DNA of 6,232 nt from contig CAJARE010000020.1 of the NCBI GenBank assembly GCA_903944255.1, positions 1 to 6,232 on the forward strand, read 5' to 3'. Of the stretch, positions 1-5,798 are shown piece after piece. The position numbers and the translations under genes are program-made. The DNA is from an uncultured beta proteobacterium. GTDB taxonomy: Bacteria > Pseudomonadota > Gammaproteobacteria > Burkholderiales > Burkholderiaceae. Below the pieces are notes generated by a model that saw nothing but the letters and a program-made list of their open reading frames with translations, was not told the DNA's origin and did no database searches. Within the stretch, counting starts at the first letter, position 1. Each line of letters begins with the position of its first letter.

Positions 1-298
1 CCAGGATAGTTTCAAGTACATCCATCCAAAAGTTGGCACCAGTTTCTAAAATTCGAACTAAACCTTCGGTAACGTAGAGCAGAATTAACATCGATGCCCA
101 TTGCATTGTATAGATATTACCCTTCCATAAACCGGGTATGGCAAATAGTAGAGGTATAGCTTTCAAAATCAACCACGATCCGCCAGGTCGTAATGGGGAG
201 ATAAACCACTCCCAACAAACGCATAGAATAAATAGGTCAATGAATGCAGCGCTTGCAATCAATTGATAAGGATTTTTTTCTAGAAGCTTCCTAAACAT
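1..298 (-). CDS. DUF2069 family small membrane protein, 3' end beyond window
   Basis: The minus-strand frame from the ATG at 298 stays open for 99 codons to the window edge, so the C-terminus is missing. The protein is hydrophobic, with likely membrane segments at about residues 13-32, 41-58 and 63-82. The run PLRPGGSWLILKAIPL (residues 35-50), then GLWKGN (56-61) and YVTEGLVR (75-82), match my memory of DUF2069, a family of roughly 110-130 residue inner-membrane proteins with no known function. The start lies 9 bp after the wrbA stop codon, so the two genes are probably co-transcribed and perhaps translationally coupled. The sequence before the ATG (AAAAGATCTCT) holds only a weak ribosome-binding site. 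Pairing of wrbA with a DUF2069 gene is, as I recall, common in Burkholderiales. Any role in quinone or membrane redox chemistry would be inference from that neighbour alone. Confidence 0.82.
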   Translation of the reverse strand, partial: MFRKLLEKNPYQLIASAAFIDLFILCVCWEWFISPLRPGGSWLILKAIPLLFAIPGLWKGNIYTMQWASMLILLYVTEGLVRILETGANFWMDVLETIL

Positions 299-307
299 AG
301 AGATCTT

Positions 308-910
308 TTATGCTTGGATAAGACGCAATGCAATTTGTGCCAGACGTTTGCCTTGAGCCTTAGCTAAACGCTGCTCCGCTGTACTGATAGGTGCACTCCC
401 ATCGGCATGAGAAAGATGCGTAACACCATATGGACTGCCACCAGTATGGGTTGTCATTAACTCAGGCTCACTATATGGCAGGCCCAAGATCACCATACCA
501 TGATGAAGCAGGGGGATCATCATGGTTAGTAGTGTGCTCTCCTGACCGCCATGCATACTTCCTGTACTAGTAAAGACACAGGCAGGCTTTCCAATTAAGG
601 CGCCATTCATCCACTCTGAGGAGCTACCATCCCAAAAATATTTCATAGGGGCTGCCATGTTGCCAAAACGTGTGGGGGATCCTAATGCCAGACCAATGCA
701 TTCCTGCAAGTCAGCATATTCAACATATGGGGAGCCTTCACTGGGCACAGGGGCCTCTGTAGCTTCGCAAACTGTTGAAACAGGTGGGACTGTTCTAAGG
801 CGCGCATTGAGGCCGGGAACTGACTCGACCCCCTCAGCAATAAGGAGTGCTAAATCCCTAGTAGCACCATGTCGGGAGTAGTACAAAACTAAAATATCGT
901 GTTGGCTCAT
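308..910 (-). CDS. wrbA: NAD(P)H:quinone oxidoreductase, WrbA type (flavodoxin-like)
   Basis: This 200-residue cytoplasmic flavoprotein should use FMN to reduce quinones by two electrons with NAD(P)H, avoiding semiquinone radicals; family members are tetramers. The phosphate-binding loop of the flavodoxin fold is YYSRHGAT (residues 10-17). The WrbA signature GSPTRFGNM (77-85) is followed by KYFWDG (90-95), STGSMHGGQE (115-124) and GGSPYGVTH (157-165), all FMN- or active-site segments in the family. The insert between the second strand and the GSPTRFGNM loop (about 45-70) distinguishes WrbA from plain flavodoxins. Length is normal. The ATG at 910 gives the family-typical N-terminus, and a purine-rich AAGAGAAG lies 4 nt upstream as a plausible ribosome-binding site. 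It starts 22 bp from the divergent yihY gene and precedes the DUF2069 gene, its likely operon partner. Older names that call WrbA a Trp-repressor-binding protein do not describe its activity. Confidence 0.95.
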   Translation of the reverse strand: MSQHDILVLYYSRHGATRDLALLIAEGVESVPGLNARLRTVPPVSTVCEATEAPVPSEGSPYVEYADLQECIGLALGSPTRFGNMAAPMKYFWDGSSSEWMNGALIGKPACVFTSTGSMHGGQESTLLTMMIPLLHHGMVILGLPYSEPELMTTHTGGSPYGVTHLSHADGSAPISTAEQRLAKAQGKRLAQIALRLIQA

Positions 911-932
911 AATCTTCTCTTATGATACGGCG
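911..932. promoter_or_regulatory. 22-bp divergent intergenic region wrbA/yihY with TATGAT -10-like element
   Basis: The two divergent start codons are only 22 bp apart. On the plus strand TATGAT (921-926) resembles a sigma70 -10 box and ends 6 nt before the yihY ATG. A transcript from it would begin at or next to the start codon. No convincing -35 hexamer sits 16-18 bp upstream. Read on the minus strand, the same place gives TATCAT, with TTACGA (949-944) 17 bp upstream as a poor -35. A wrbA transcript from that site would lose the purine-rich ribosome-binding site, so wrbA may instead be transcribed from further inside yihY. At least part of each promoter must overlap the neighbouring coding sequence. 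Low confidence in the exact elements. Confidence 0.35.
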
Positions 933-1781
933 ATGCGCCTTATTCGTAACCCCCAATTATGGCTCTCTCTTGCAAAAGAGATCTGGGACCGCAATCGGGG
1001 TCAAAATATAAAGCAAATTGCAGCCAGTTTGGCATTTACCACCACCTTATCTTTGGTGCCCATGGTAACGCTTGCCACCATGTTAATGAGTTATTTGCCC
1101 AGCGTGATTCAAGTCAAGAATACCTTTCGCTACTGGCTTCTAGATACTTATATGCCCGGTGGATTTAATCAACAAATACTCGTTTATCTAGATCAATTTT
1201 CATCCAAGGCGCGAGGCTTAACCTACATCGGTTTAATTGGTCTAGTCATTACTACAATCATGACTTTAGTTGTCATAGAGGGGGCTTTTAATCAAATATT
1301 TAAGGTTCGGGAAAAAAGGCCGCTCTATAAAAAGATTTTTATCTACGGTGCAGCAACTATTTTAGGGCCCATACTACTTGGTCTTGGTGTCTACTTAAGC
1401 GGGATTTTGTTCAGTGCTTCTGAAGGCTGGATCAAAGCTATTTCAATCGGTTTTCGGGTTATCGCAACTGTTACACCAATATTATTAGCCATCATTGTTT
1501 ATGCCGTGGTTTATAAGATCCTTCCGTATTCCAAGATTCTGTGGGTCGATGCTATCACTGGGGCCTTTTTTGCTGCATTAAGCTTTGAGTTGATGAAGTA
1601 TGGATTTGCTGTGTTTCTTACCAATACAGCCTTTTATAAGACTGTTTATGGAGCATTTGCTATTTTTCCGCTTGCCCTGATTTGGATTTATTTGACATGG
1701 TGGATTACGCTTGCGGGGGCAGTTTTAGTCTCAAATCTTCCGGAAGTTCGTAATGGAGTTGTTAGGGTTATTCGTTACTAA
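933..1781 (+). CDS. YihY/BrkB family inner-membrane protein
   Basis: A 282-residue polytopic membrane protein of the YihY/virulence factor BrkB family. The N-terminal segment QIAASLAFTTTLSLVPMVT (residues 28-46) is the family hallmark. It is followed by likely membrane spans at about 32-55, 95-117, 135-160, 172-197, 204-228 and 238-266, the six-span layout of the family. The conserved Y-K-ILP region (194-198) precedes span five. Length is close to E. coli YihY (about 290), so it lacks the long C-terminal tail of some relatives. Biochemical function is not settled; the old annotation as ribonuclease BN is considered wrong for this family, and the BrkB link to serum resistance applies to Bordetella. 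The ATG at 933 is well supported: an in-frame stop at 879-881 lies upstream with no ATG, GTG or TTG between, and no usable start follows for about 40 codons. There is no Shine-Dalgarno sequence, which is odd (see findings). Confidence 0.92.
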   Translation: MRLIRNPQLWLSLAKEIWDRNRGQNIKQIAASLAFTTTLSLVPMVTLATMLMSYLPSVIQVKNTFRYWLLDTYMPGGFNQQILVYLDQFSSKARGLTYIGLIGLVITTIMTLVVIEGAFNQIFKVREKRPLYKKIFIYGAATILGPILLGLGVYLSGILFSASEGWIKAISIGFRVIATVTPILLAIIVYAVVYKILPYSKILWVDAITGAFFAALSFELMKYGFAVFLTNTAFYKTVYGAFAIFPLALIWIYLTWWITLAGAVLVSNLPEVRNGVVRVIRY

Positions 1782-1798
1782 AAGCAGGTCCTTTATCC

Positions 1799-1827
1799 TT
1801 GATTCAAAGCACTCTTAGGAATATATT
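1799..1827 (+). promoter_or_regulatory. sigma70-type promoter for the CBS-aroC-MFS unit
   Basis: TTGATT (1799-1804) and TATATT (1822-1827) are separated by 17 bp, the ideal spacing, and match the consensus hexamers at 4 of 6 and 5 of 6 positions. They lie in the 77-bp gap after yihY. Transcription would start near 1834, giving a leader of about 25 nt that still contains the GGAG ribosome-binding site. This is the best promoter candidate in the window. It implies that the CBS gene is not solely dependent on readthrough from yihY. No clear Rho-independent hairpin is present between the yihY stop and this promoter. Confidence 0.6.
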
Positions 1828-1849
1828 GAAACTATGAAATCATCGTTTC

Positions 1850-1853
1850 GGAG
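1850..1853 (+). promoter_or_regulatory. Shine-Dalgarno site of the CBS-domain gene
   Basis: GGAG lies 5 nt before the ATG at 1859, a good spacing. It fixes the start of the CBS protein and contrasts with yihY, aroC and the transporter, none of which has a recognisable site. Confidence 0.7.
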
Positions 1854-1858
1854 ATTAG

Positions 1859-2314
1859 ATGAAAGTTCGTGACATATTACGAGTGAAGGGCAGCACCTTA
1901 TTTACTGTGGCCCCTGATACTCCATTACAGACTGCGGTATTAGTAATGAGCGAACACGATATTGGTTCTTTAGTTGTGATGGTGTATGACAAATTAGTTG
2001 GAATTTTGACATTTCGAGAGCTTATTTCTGCATTGTCAAAAAATCATGGGAAGCTAGATGGACTGCTAGTCCACTCAGTCATGAATACAAACCCATTAAC
2101 CTGCAATATGGAAACCGAGATTGATGAAGTTCGTCGCATGATGTTAGTAGAGCATGCTCGCTATCTTCCTGTGATAGATCAAAAAATGTTGATGGGGGTC
2201 ATCTCTTTTTATGATGTAGCGAAGTCTGTCGTAGAGGCTCAAGACTTTGAAAACACGATGTTAAAGGCCTATATTCGGGATTGGCCAGAAGATACTGAAA
2301 AAAGTGTCAATTAA
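1859..2314 (+). CDS. stand-alone CBS-domain pair protein
   Basis: A soluble 151-residue protein made almost entirely of two tandem CBS motifs (a Bateman module). The first covers about residues 8-60, with SEHDIGSLVVM (31-41) and GILTFREL (48-55). The second covers about 72-125, with VMNTNPLT (74-81), HARYLPVID (99-107) and GVISFYDV (113-120). There is no attached enzyme, channel or DNA-binding domain, and no signal peptide or membrane span. CBS pairs commonly bind AMP, ATP, SAM or NAD-type ligands and report cell energy state. Phenylalanine in both loops (LTFRE, ISFYD) replaces the residue before the usual acidic position, so ligand choice cannot be predicted. The start has a good Shine-Dalgarno site. 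The gene is 43 bp upstream of aroC in the same direction and probably shares its promoter. I recall close relatives throughout Burkholderiales. The specific partner is unknown. Confidence 0.9.
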   Translation: MKVRDILRVKGSTLFTVAPDTPLQTAVLVMSEHDIGSLVVMVYDKLVGILTFRELISALSKNHGKLDGLLVHSVMNTNPLTCNMETEIDEVRRMMLVEHARYLPVIDQKMLMGVISFYDVAKSVVEAQDFENTMLKAYIRDWPEDTEKSVN

Positions 2315-2341
2315 GATGATCTAGCCTGAAAATGCTGACAA

Positions 2342-2357
2342 ATGACATAATGTCGGT
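2342..2357 (+). promoter_or_regulatory. aroC: extended -10-like element and small inverted repeat before aroC
   Basis: The 43-bp gap before aroC has no Shine-Dalgarno sequence but carries TGACATAAT (2343-2351): a TG-N extended -10 motif followed by CATAAT, ending exactly 6 nt before the ATG. The hexamer sits inside the inverted repeat GACAT-A-ATGTC (2344-2354). An additional TGACA lies at 2336-2340. No -35 hexamer is visible at the expected distance, which an extended -10 can tolerate. If used, the mRNA would start at or near the AUG. The repeat arms are only 5 bp, which is common by chance, so an operator role is a weak inference. Confidence 0.35.
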
Positions 2358-3473
2358 ATGTCCGGAAATACTTTAGGCCTCCTTTTTACTGTTACCACTT
2401 TTGGTGAGTCTCACGGTCCTGCGATAGGGGCTGTGGTTGATGGCTGCCCTCCTGGTATGTTACTTTCTGAGGAAGATCTTCAGGTTGACCTAGATCGTCG
2501 TAAACCTGGCACTTCACGCCATGTAACCCAGCGCAAGGAAGAGGACAAAGTTGAGATACTCTCCGGTGTATTTGAGGGCAAGACCACAGGAACACCAATT
2601 GCATTACTGATCCGTAATACTGACCATCGAAGTCAAGATTATGGTGACATCTTGCATACCTTTAGACCTGGTCATGCAGACTATGCATACCATCATAAAT
2701 ATGGTCTTCGTGATCCACGAGGCGGGGGTCGTTCCTCGGCTCGCTTAACTGCGCCAGTTGTTGCTGCGGCTGCCATTGCTAAAAAGTGGTTAAAACTTCA
2801 ATATGGCACCGAGTTTTATGGATATATGAGTCAATTAGGACATCTTGAAATTCCTTTTAAAGATGTTGCGCAAGTCAATCAAAATCCATTTTTTGCGGCA
2901 AATGCTGAAATCATCCCTCAGCTGGAATCGTATATGGACGAATTGCGCAAATCTGGAGATTCCTGTGGAGCAAAGATTGAAGTACGTGCACGCAATGTTC
3001 CCATTGGTCTTGGTGAACCATTATTTGACAAGCTTGATGCTGATATAGCACATGCGATGATGGGTATTAATGCTGTGAAGGGTGTTGAAATTGGTTCAGG
3101 TTTTAGATCTGTTGCACAGCTTGGTAGCGAACATGGCGATGAACTTTATCCTGATGGTTTTGCTACTAATAATTCTGGCGGTACCCTAGGTGGAATTAGC
3201 AGCGGTCAAGATCTAAGAATTTCAATAGCGATTAAACCCACTTCCAGCATTCACAGTCCAAAACAGTCTATCGATATAGATGGTAAGCCGATTACCATCC
3301 AGACTAAGGGTCGACATGATCCCTGTGTTGGCATTAGAGCAACCCCAATAGCTGAAGCAATGCTTGCATTGGTCTTGATAGATCATGCCTTGCGTCACCG
3401 TGCACAATGTGGCGATGTCTCTCTTTCTGTACCGCCAATTCCTTCTGCACGTCCGGGTTCTCAATCGGATTAG
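2358..3473 (+). CDS. aroC: chorismate synthase
   Basis: Catalyses the last shikimate-pathway step, the anti-1,4-elimination of phosphate from EPSP to give chorismate, in the cytoplasm. The enzyme needs reduced FMN as a catalytic cofactor without net redox change and is a tetramer. The 371-residue sequence carries all signatures: MSGNTLG start, GESHG (16-20), RRKPGTS (47-53), RNTDHRSQDY (86-95), RPGHADY (103-109), RDPRGGGRSSAR (118-129), NNSGGTLGGISSGQ (271-284), KPTSSI (293-298) and GRHDPCVGIRATP (318-330). The conserved histidines H19 and H106 and arginines R48 and R54 are present. Length is slightly above the usual 350-366 because of a short C-terminal tail. The start is unambiguous from the N-terminal motif and an in-frame stop 15 nt upstream. 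As a single-function bacterial enzyme it needs an outside source of reduced flavin; WrbA nearby is also an FMN protein but is not known to serve this role. It follows the CBS gene and precedes the transporter by 14 bp. Confidence 0.98.
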   Translation: MSGNTLGLLFTVTTFGESHGPAIGAVVDGCPPGMLLSEEDLQVDLDRRKPGTSRHVTQRKEEDKVEILSGVFEGKTTGTPIALLIRNTDHRSQDYGDILHTFRPGHADYAYHHKYGLRDPRGGGRSSARLTAPVVAAAAIAKKWLKLQYGTEFYGYMSQLGHLEIPFKDVAQVNQNPFFAANAEIIPQLESYMDELRKSGDSCGAKIEVRARNVPIGLGEPLFDKLDADIAHAMMGINAVKGVEIGSGFRSVAQLGSEHGDELYPDGFATNNSGGTLGGISSGQDLRISIAIKPTSSIHSPKQSIDIDGKPITIQTKGRHDPCVGIRATPIAEAMLALVLIDHALRHRAQCGDVSLSVPPIPSARPGSQSD

Positions 3474-3484
3474 CCTAGGCTAAT
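3469..3484 (+). repeat. perfect 16-bp palindrome at the aroC/transporter junction
   Basis: ATTAGCCTAGGCTAAT is identical to its reverse complement over all 16 bases. It contains the aroC stop codon TAG (3471-3473) and ends 3 nt before the transporter ATG. As RNA it could fold into a 6-bp stem (AUUAGC/GCUAAU) with a CUAG loop, occupying the place where a ribosome-binding site would be expected. As DNA it has the symmetry of a dimeric repressor site. A perfect palindrome this long is expected by chance about 0.1 times in a window of this size, so it is suggestive only. It lacks a following U-run, so it is not a standard terminator. Confidence 0.5.
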
Positions 3485-3487
3485 GAA

Positions 3488-4645
3488 ATGACACCACTGG
3501 TTCGCTGGGCCTTCGGGTCCTTTTTCTTTTTGTATTTTGCCTATATAGGCCTCGTTTCACCTTATGCCAGCTTATTTTTTTTAGATCGCGGATTTACGGT
3601 TATCGAGATAGCCATTTTAATGTCGATCTTGCAAGTCACACGCATTATTGGGCCATTTTCTTGGGGATGGCTCTCAGATTACCTCTCGAATCGGATCGGC
3701 ATCATTCGTTTTTGTACTTGTCTTGGGGCGCTAGTATTCACCGTTATTTATTTTTTAAATAGCTATATCAGTTTCTTTATTTGGATGTTTGTGTTGCATA
3801 CCATTCTTAGCAGCCTAATGCCGCTTGGTGAGTCAGCTACCGTACATGCCTTATATAAAGACAATTCTTTTGATACACGTTACGGTCGTTTGCGACTTTG
3901 GGGCTCTATTGGTTTCATCATGATGGTGCTGTTTGCTGGTGAATTATTCCAACGTAATAGTATTGAGTTGTATCCAATCGTTGGTACTGTTATTTTGATT
4001 GCACTAGCTGCAATCACGTTCTTAATGCACGAACCTAAGCTGGAACGTCGTAAGATGGTGAAAGGGGAGTTTTGGGTGGTGCTGCTAAATCCAGATGTAC
4101 GTTGGTTTTTATTATCTGGCTTTTTTATGCAATTTGCTCATGCAGCCCTGTATGTTTTCTATTCGCTTTATCTTGCTGATCTTGGTTACAACAAATTCCA
4201 AATTGGATTATTTTGGGCCCTGGGTGTTTTTGCCGAAGTATTGTTCTTTTATTATCAGAGTAAAGTACTCAGTAGGCTCGATCCAGAGGTGCTTTTACAA
4301 GCTTCCTTTGGGATAGGCGTTATTCGCTTTGCGCTAATGGCTTTTTTGCCCATAACATCTGTATTAATCATTGCCCAGGTAATGCATGCCGGAACTTTTG
4401 CTGCCCACCATAGTGCTGCGACTAAGCTTTTACAACGCTGGTTTACTGGACCGCTACAGGCCCGTGGTCAAGCTTTAATGGCAACCGTTTCATATGGTTT
4501 AGGGGGCACGCTAGGAGGTTTATTTGCCGGATGGATCTGGGAAAGCTCTCAACCAAGAGACGTCTTTGTGGTGTCCGCTTTTGCTTGCGGATTAGCGGGA
4601 ATGGCGATTCATAAACTACGACCGCAACATTATCCCGCTAGATAG
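3488..4645 (+). CDS. MFS transporter, HcaT/3-phenylpropionate permease-like family
   Basis: A 385-residue inner-membrane transporter with twelve predicted helices, at about residues 9-30, 38-58, 72-92, 96-116, 134-152, 161-180, 206-229, 237-256, 270-287, 291-310, 329-350 and 356-376. Loop 2-3 has WGWLSDYLSNR (59-69), a variant of the MFS motif A. The strongest family clue is RYGRLRLWGSIGFI (131-144), a conserved stretch in the HcaT-like MFS_1_like group, with LQRWF (315-319) and RGQAL (326-330) before helix 11. Named members take up 3-phenylpropionate or nucleosides by proton symport, but most are uncharacterised, so the substrate here is unknown. The gene starts 14 bp after aroC, suggesting shared transcription. 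No Shine-Dalgarno sequence is visible, and the upstream sequence is the 16-bp palindrome. Coupling to aroC translation is therefore plausible. A link with aromatic compounds is tempting from context but unproven. Confidence 0.88.
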   Translation: MTPLVRWAFGSFFFLYFAYIGLVSPYASLFFLDRGFTVIEIAILMSILQVTRIIGPFSWGWLSDYLSNRIGIIRFCTCLGALVFTVIYFLNSYISFFIWMFVLHTILSSLMPLGESATVHALYKDNSFDTRYGRLRLWGSIGFIMMVLFAGELFQRNSIELYPIVGTVILIALAAITFLMHEPKLERRKMVKGEFWVVLLNPDVRWFLLSGFFMQFAHAALYVFYSLYLADLGYNKFQIGLFWALGVFAEVLFFYYQSKVLSRLDPEVLLQASFGIGVIRFALMAFLPITSVLIIAQVMHAGTFAAHHSAATKLLQRWFTGPLQARGQALMATVSYGLGGTLGGLFAGWIWESSQPRDVFVVSAFACGLAGMAIHKLRPQHYPAR

Positions 4646-4655
4646 ATTTAAATTC
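4646..4655. other. 10-bp convergent junction, no clear terminator
   Basis: The transporter stop (4643-4645) and the isomerase stop (complement of 4656-4658) are separated only by ATTTAAATTC. No GC-rich hairpin with a U-run is visible here or at the ends of either gene. A weak AT-rich repeat (AGATT at 4644-4648 with AATCT at 4662-4666) is too unstable to call a terminator. Transcripts from both sides must either overlap at their 3' ends or be ended by Rho. Confidence 0.5.
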
Positions 4656-5450
4656 TTATTGAATCTTTGCCTTGGCACGCAACTTTTGTGTCATTTCAGC
4701 AAACTTCGCTTTTTGCCAATTCTCATCAGAAATGATCATTTGCTTTAATTGATCTTTGATCTCATCCATGCTTGGAGCCTTAACCTCTCTAACATCAAGC
4801 ATTTTGATAATGTGCCATCCAAATTGAGATTTCACAGGTTTGTCTGTCACTTGAGAATTTTTAAGTTGTACCATCGCCTTTGAAAATTCTGGGACTAGGG
4901 CTTTATCAGATACCCAGCCTAAATCACCACCGTTGGGTGCAGAACCAGGATCCTTTGATTTTGCTTTAGCAATCTCTTCAAAATTTGCGCCACCTTTTAT
5001 CTTGGTAATAAGTGCTTTGGCATCTGATTCTTTTTCAACCAAAATATGCTCTACGTGATATTCCTTACCGGTGTACTGTGTTTTAACAGATTCATATGCT
5101 GCCTTTAACTCAGAATCTGCTACGCCTTCTTTTTCAACAAAATCTTCAAATACAGCCGCAACTAATACACCCGTACGAGATTGCTCCAACTGATCTCGAA
5201 CAGATTCTTTTTGAAGTAAGCCGCGTTTATCTGCTTCTTGCAAAATTAACTCACGAGTCACTAACATTTCTCTGGCTTGATCTCGTAGCTGAGGGGTATC
5301 AGGCTGATTAGACTTTTGAACCAATTTATCCAATTGGGCTTTGGGAATGGACTTGCCATTGACGATGGCAGCATTTTGAGAGAAAGCAGAGGTCGAAAAT
5401 AGACAGACACTGAAAAAACTAATAGAAATAAGATGATGGGCTTTAAACAT
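4656..5450 (-). CDS. periplasmic parvulin-type peptidyl-prolyl cis-trans isomerase (SurA/PpiC-like)
   Basis: A secreted 264-residue foldase. Residues 1-24 form a signal peptide: basic start, hydrophobic core ISISFFSVCLF, and AFS before a probable cleavage at S24-Q25. There is no lipobox. Residues 25-125 form a helical SurA-N-like chaperone region, typically NGKSIP (31-36) followed by REMLVTRELIL (60-70). The parvulin domain spans about 130-220, with YHVEHILVE (131-139), SKDPGSAPNGGDLGW (165-179) and FGWHII (210-215). A charged helix closes the protein. Such proteins help fold outer-membrane and periplasmic proteins; with a single parvulin domain it resembles the PrsA/PpiC-like group more than two-domain SurA. 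It lies 63 bp downstream of bolA in the same direction and converges on the transporter gene 10 bp away. The ATG at 5450 is supported by the signal peptide, but no Shine-Dalgarno sequence precedes it. Confidence 0.93.
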   Translation of the reverse strand: MFKAHHLISISFFSVCLFSTSAFSQNAAIVNGKSIPKAQLDKLVQKSNQPDTPQLRDQAREMLVTRELILQEADKRGLLQKESVRDQLEQSRTGVLVAAVFEDFVEKEGVADSELKAAYESVKTQYTGKEYHVEHILVEKESDAKALITKIKGGANFEEIAKAKSKDPGSAPNGGDLGWVSDKALVPEFSKAMVQLKNSQVTDKPVKSQFGWHIIKMLDVREVKAPSMDEIKDQLKQMIISDENWQKAKFAEMTQKLRAKAKIQ

Positions 5451-5460
5451 AAGATTTTGA

Positions 5461-5513
5461 ATAATAGATAAATTTGTTGAAGAGTAAGTTTGTGCCCTAT
5501 ATTAAAGCACTTA
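5461..5513 (-). promoter_or_regulatory. AT-rich bolA-ppi spacer with possible weak promoter
   Basis: The spacer after bolA (tandem TGA TAA stops) is AT-rich and not protein coding. TATTAT (5466-5461) resembles a -10 box and lies 10 nt before the isomerase ATG, but the best -35 candidate (CTTACT, 5488-5483, 16 bp upstream) matches at only three positions. GTGC and GCAC, 11 nt apart near the bolA end, could form a short stem but no terminator. The isomerase may be read from the upstream operon promoter, from this weak internal site, or both. Confidence 0.25.
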
Positions 5514-5798
5514 TCAGGCCCAGAATTCTTCTGGGGTGAGGGCGATGATTGTTAATGCATGGATTTCCTTAGGGATATGCTCATTTAGGGCTTTATAAAT
5601 TGCCCTGTGGCGTGCCACCAGATTTTGGCCACTGAATTCAGGAGCTACTATGGTTAGTTTGAAGTGTCCGCCCCCCGTAGCCGCTCCTGCATGACCAGCA
5701 TGAAGATGACTCTCATCTTCAATCAGAAGGTGTTTTAAATCAAATGTTTTTTGGAGATCAGCTTCAAAGAGCATGATTCTTTTTTGGTTAATGTTCAT
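5514..5798 (-). CDS. bolA: BolA family protein
   Basis: A 94-residue cytoplasmic protein of the BolA/IbaG fold. Recognisable segments are DESHLHAGHAGAATGGGHF (residues 28-46), VARHRAIYKAL (61-71) and EIHALTI (78-84). BolA proteins bind a [2Fe-2S] cluster together with monothiol glutaredoxins and act in iron-sulfur trafficking; E. coli BolA also affects morphology and transcription under stress. This protein has no cysteine at all, so it is of the histidine-ligand type (BolA_H). H36 in the variable loop and H80 are the likely cluster ligands by family analogy. The ATG at 5798 overlaps the yciB stop in an ATGA arrangement, implying translational coupling; GGAG lies 11 nt upstream, rather distant. 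A second methionine (residue 9, ATG at 5774) would shorten the first helix and is less likely. Confidence 0.94.
   Translation of the reverse strand: MNINQKRIMLFEADLQKTFDLKHLLIEDESHLHAGHAGAATGGGHFKLTIVAPEFSGQNLVARHRAIYKALNEHIPKEIHALTIIALTPEEFWA

Noticed and set aside
657..881. Plus-strand 74-codon open frame inside wrbA
   Set aside because: Antisense to conserved WrbA motifs and low-complexity in composition; no ribosome-binding site or homology recognised.
2392..2604. Minus-strand and other-frame open stretches inside aroC (also 2845-3048 and 3222-3464)
   Set aside because: They lie within the strongly conserved aroC coding sequence and show no protein family character.
5484..5513. GTGC...GCAC hairpin after bolA as a Rho-independent terminator
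   Set aside because: The stem is only 4 bp with an 11-nt loop and no U-run follows.
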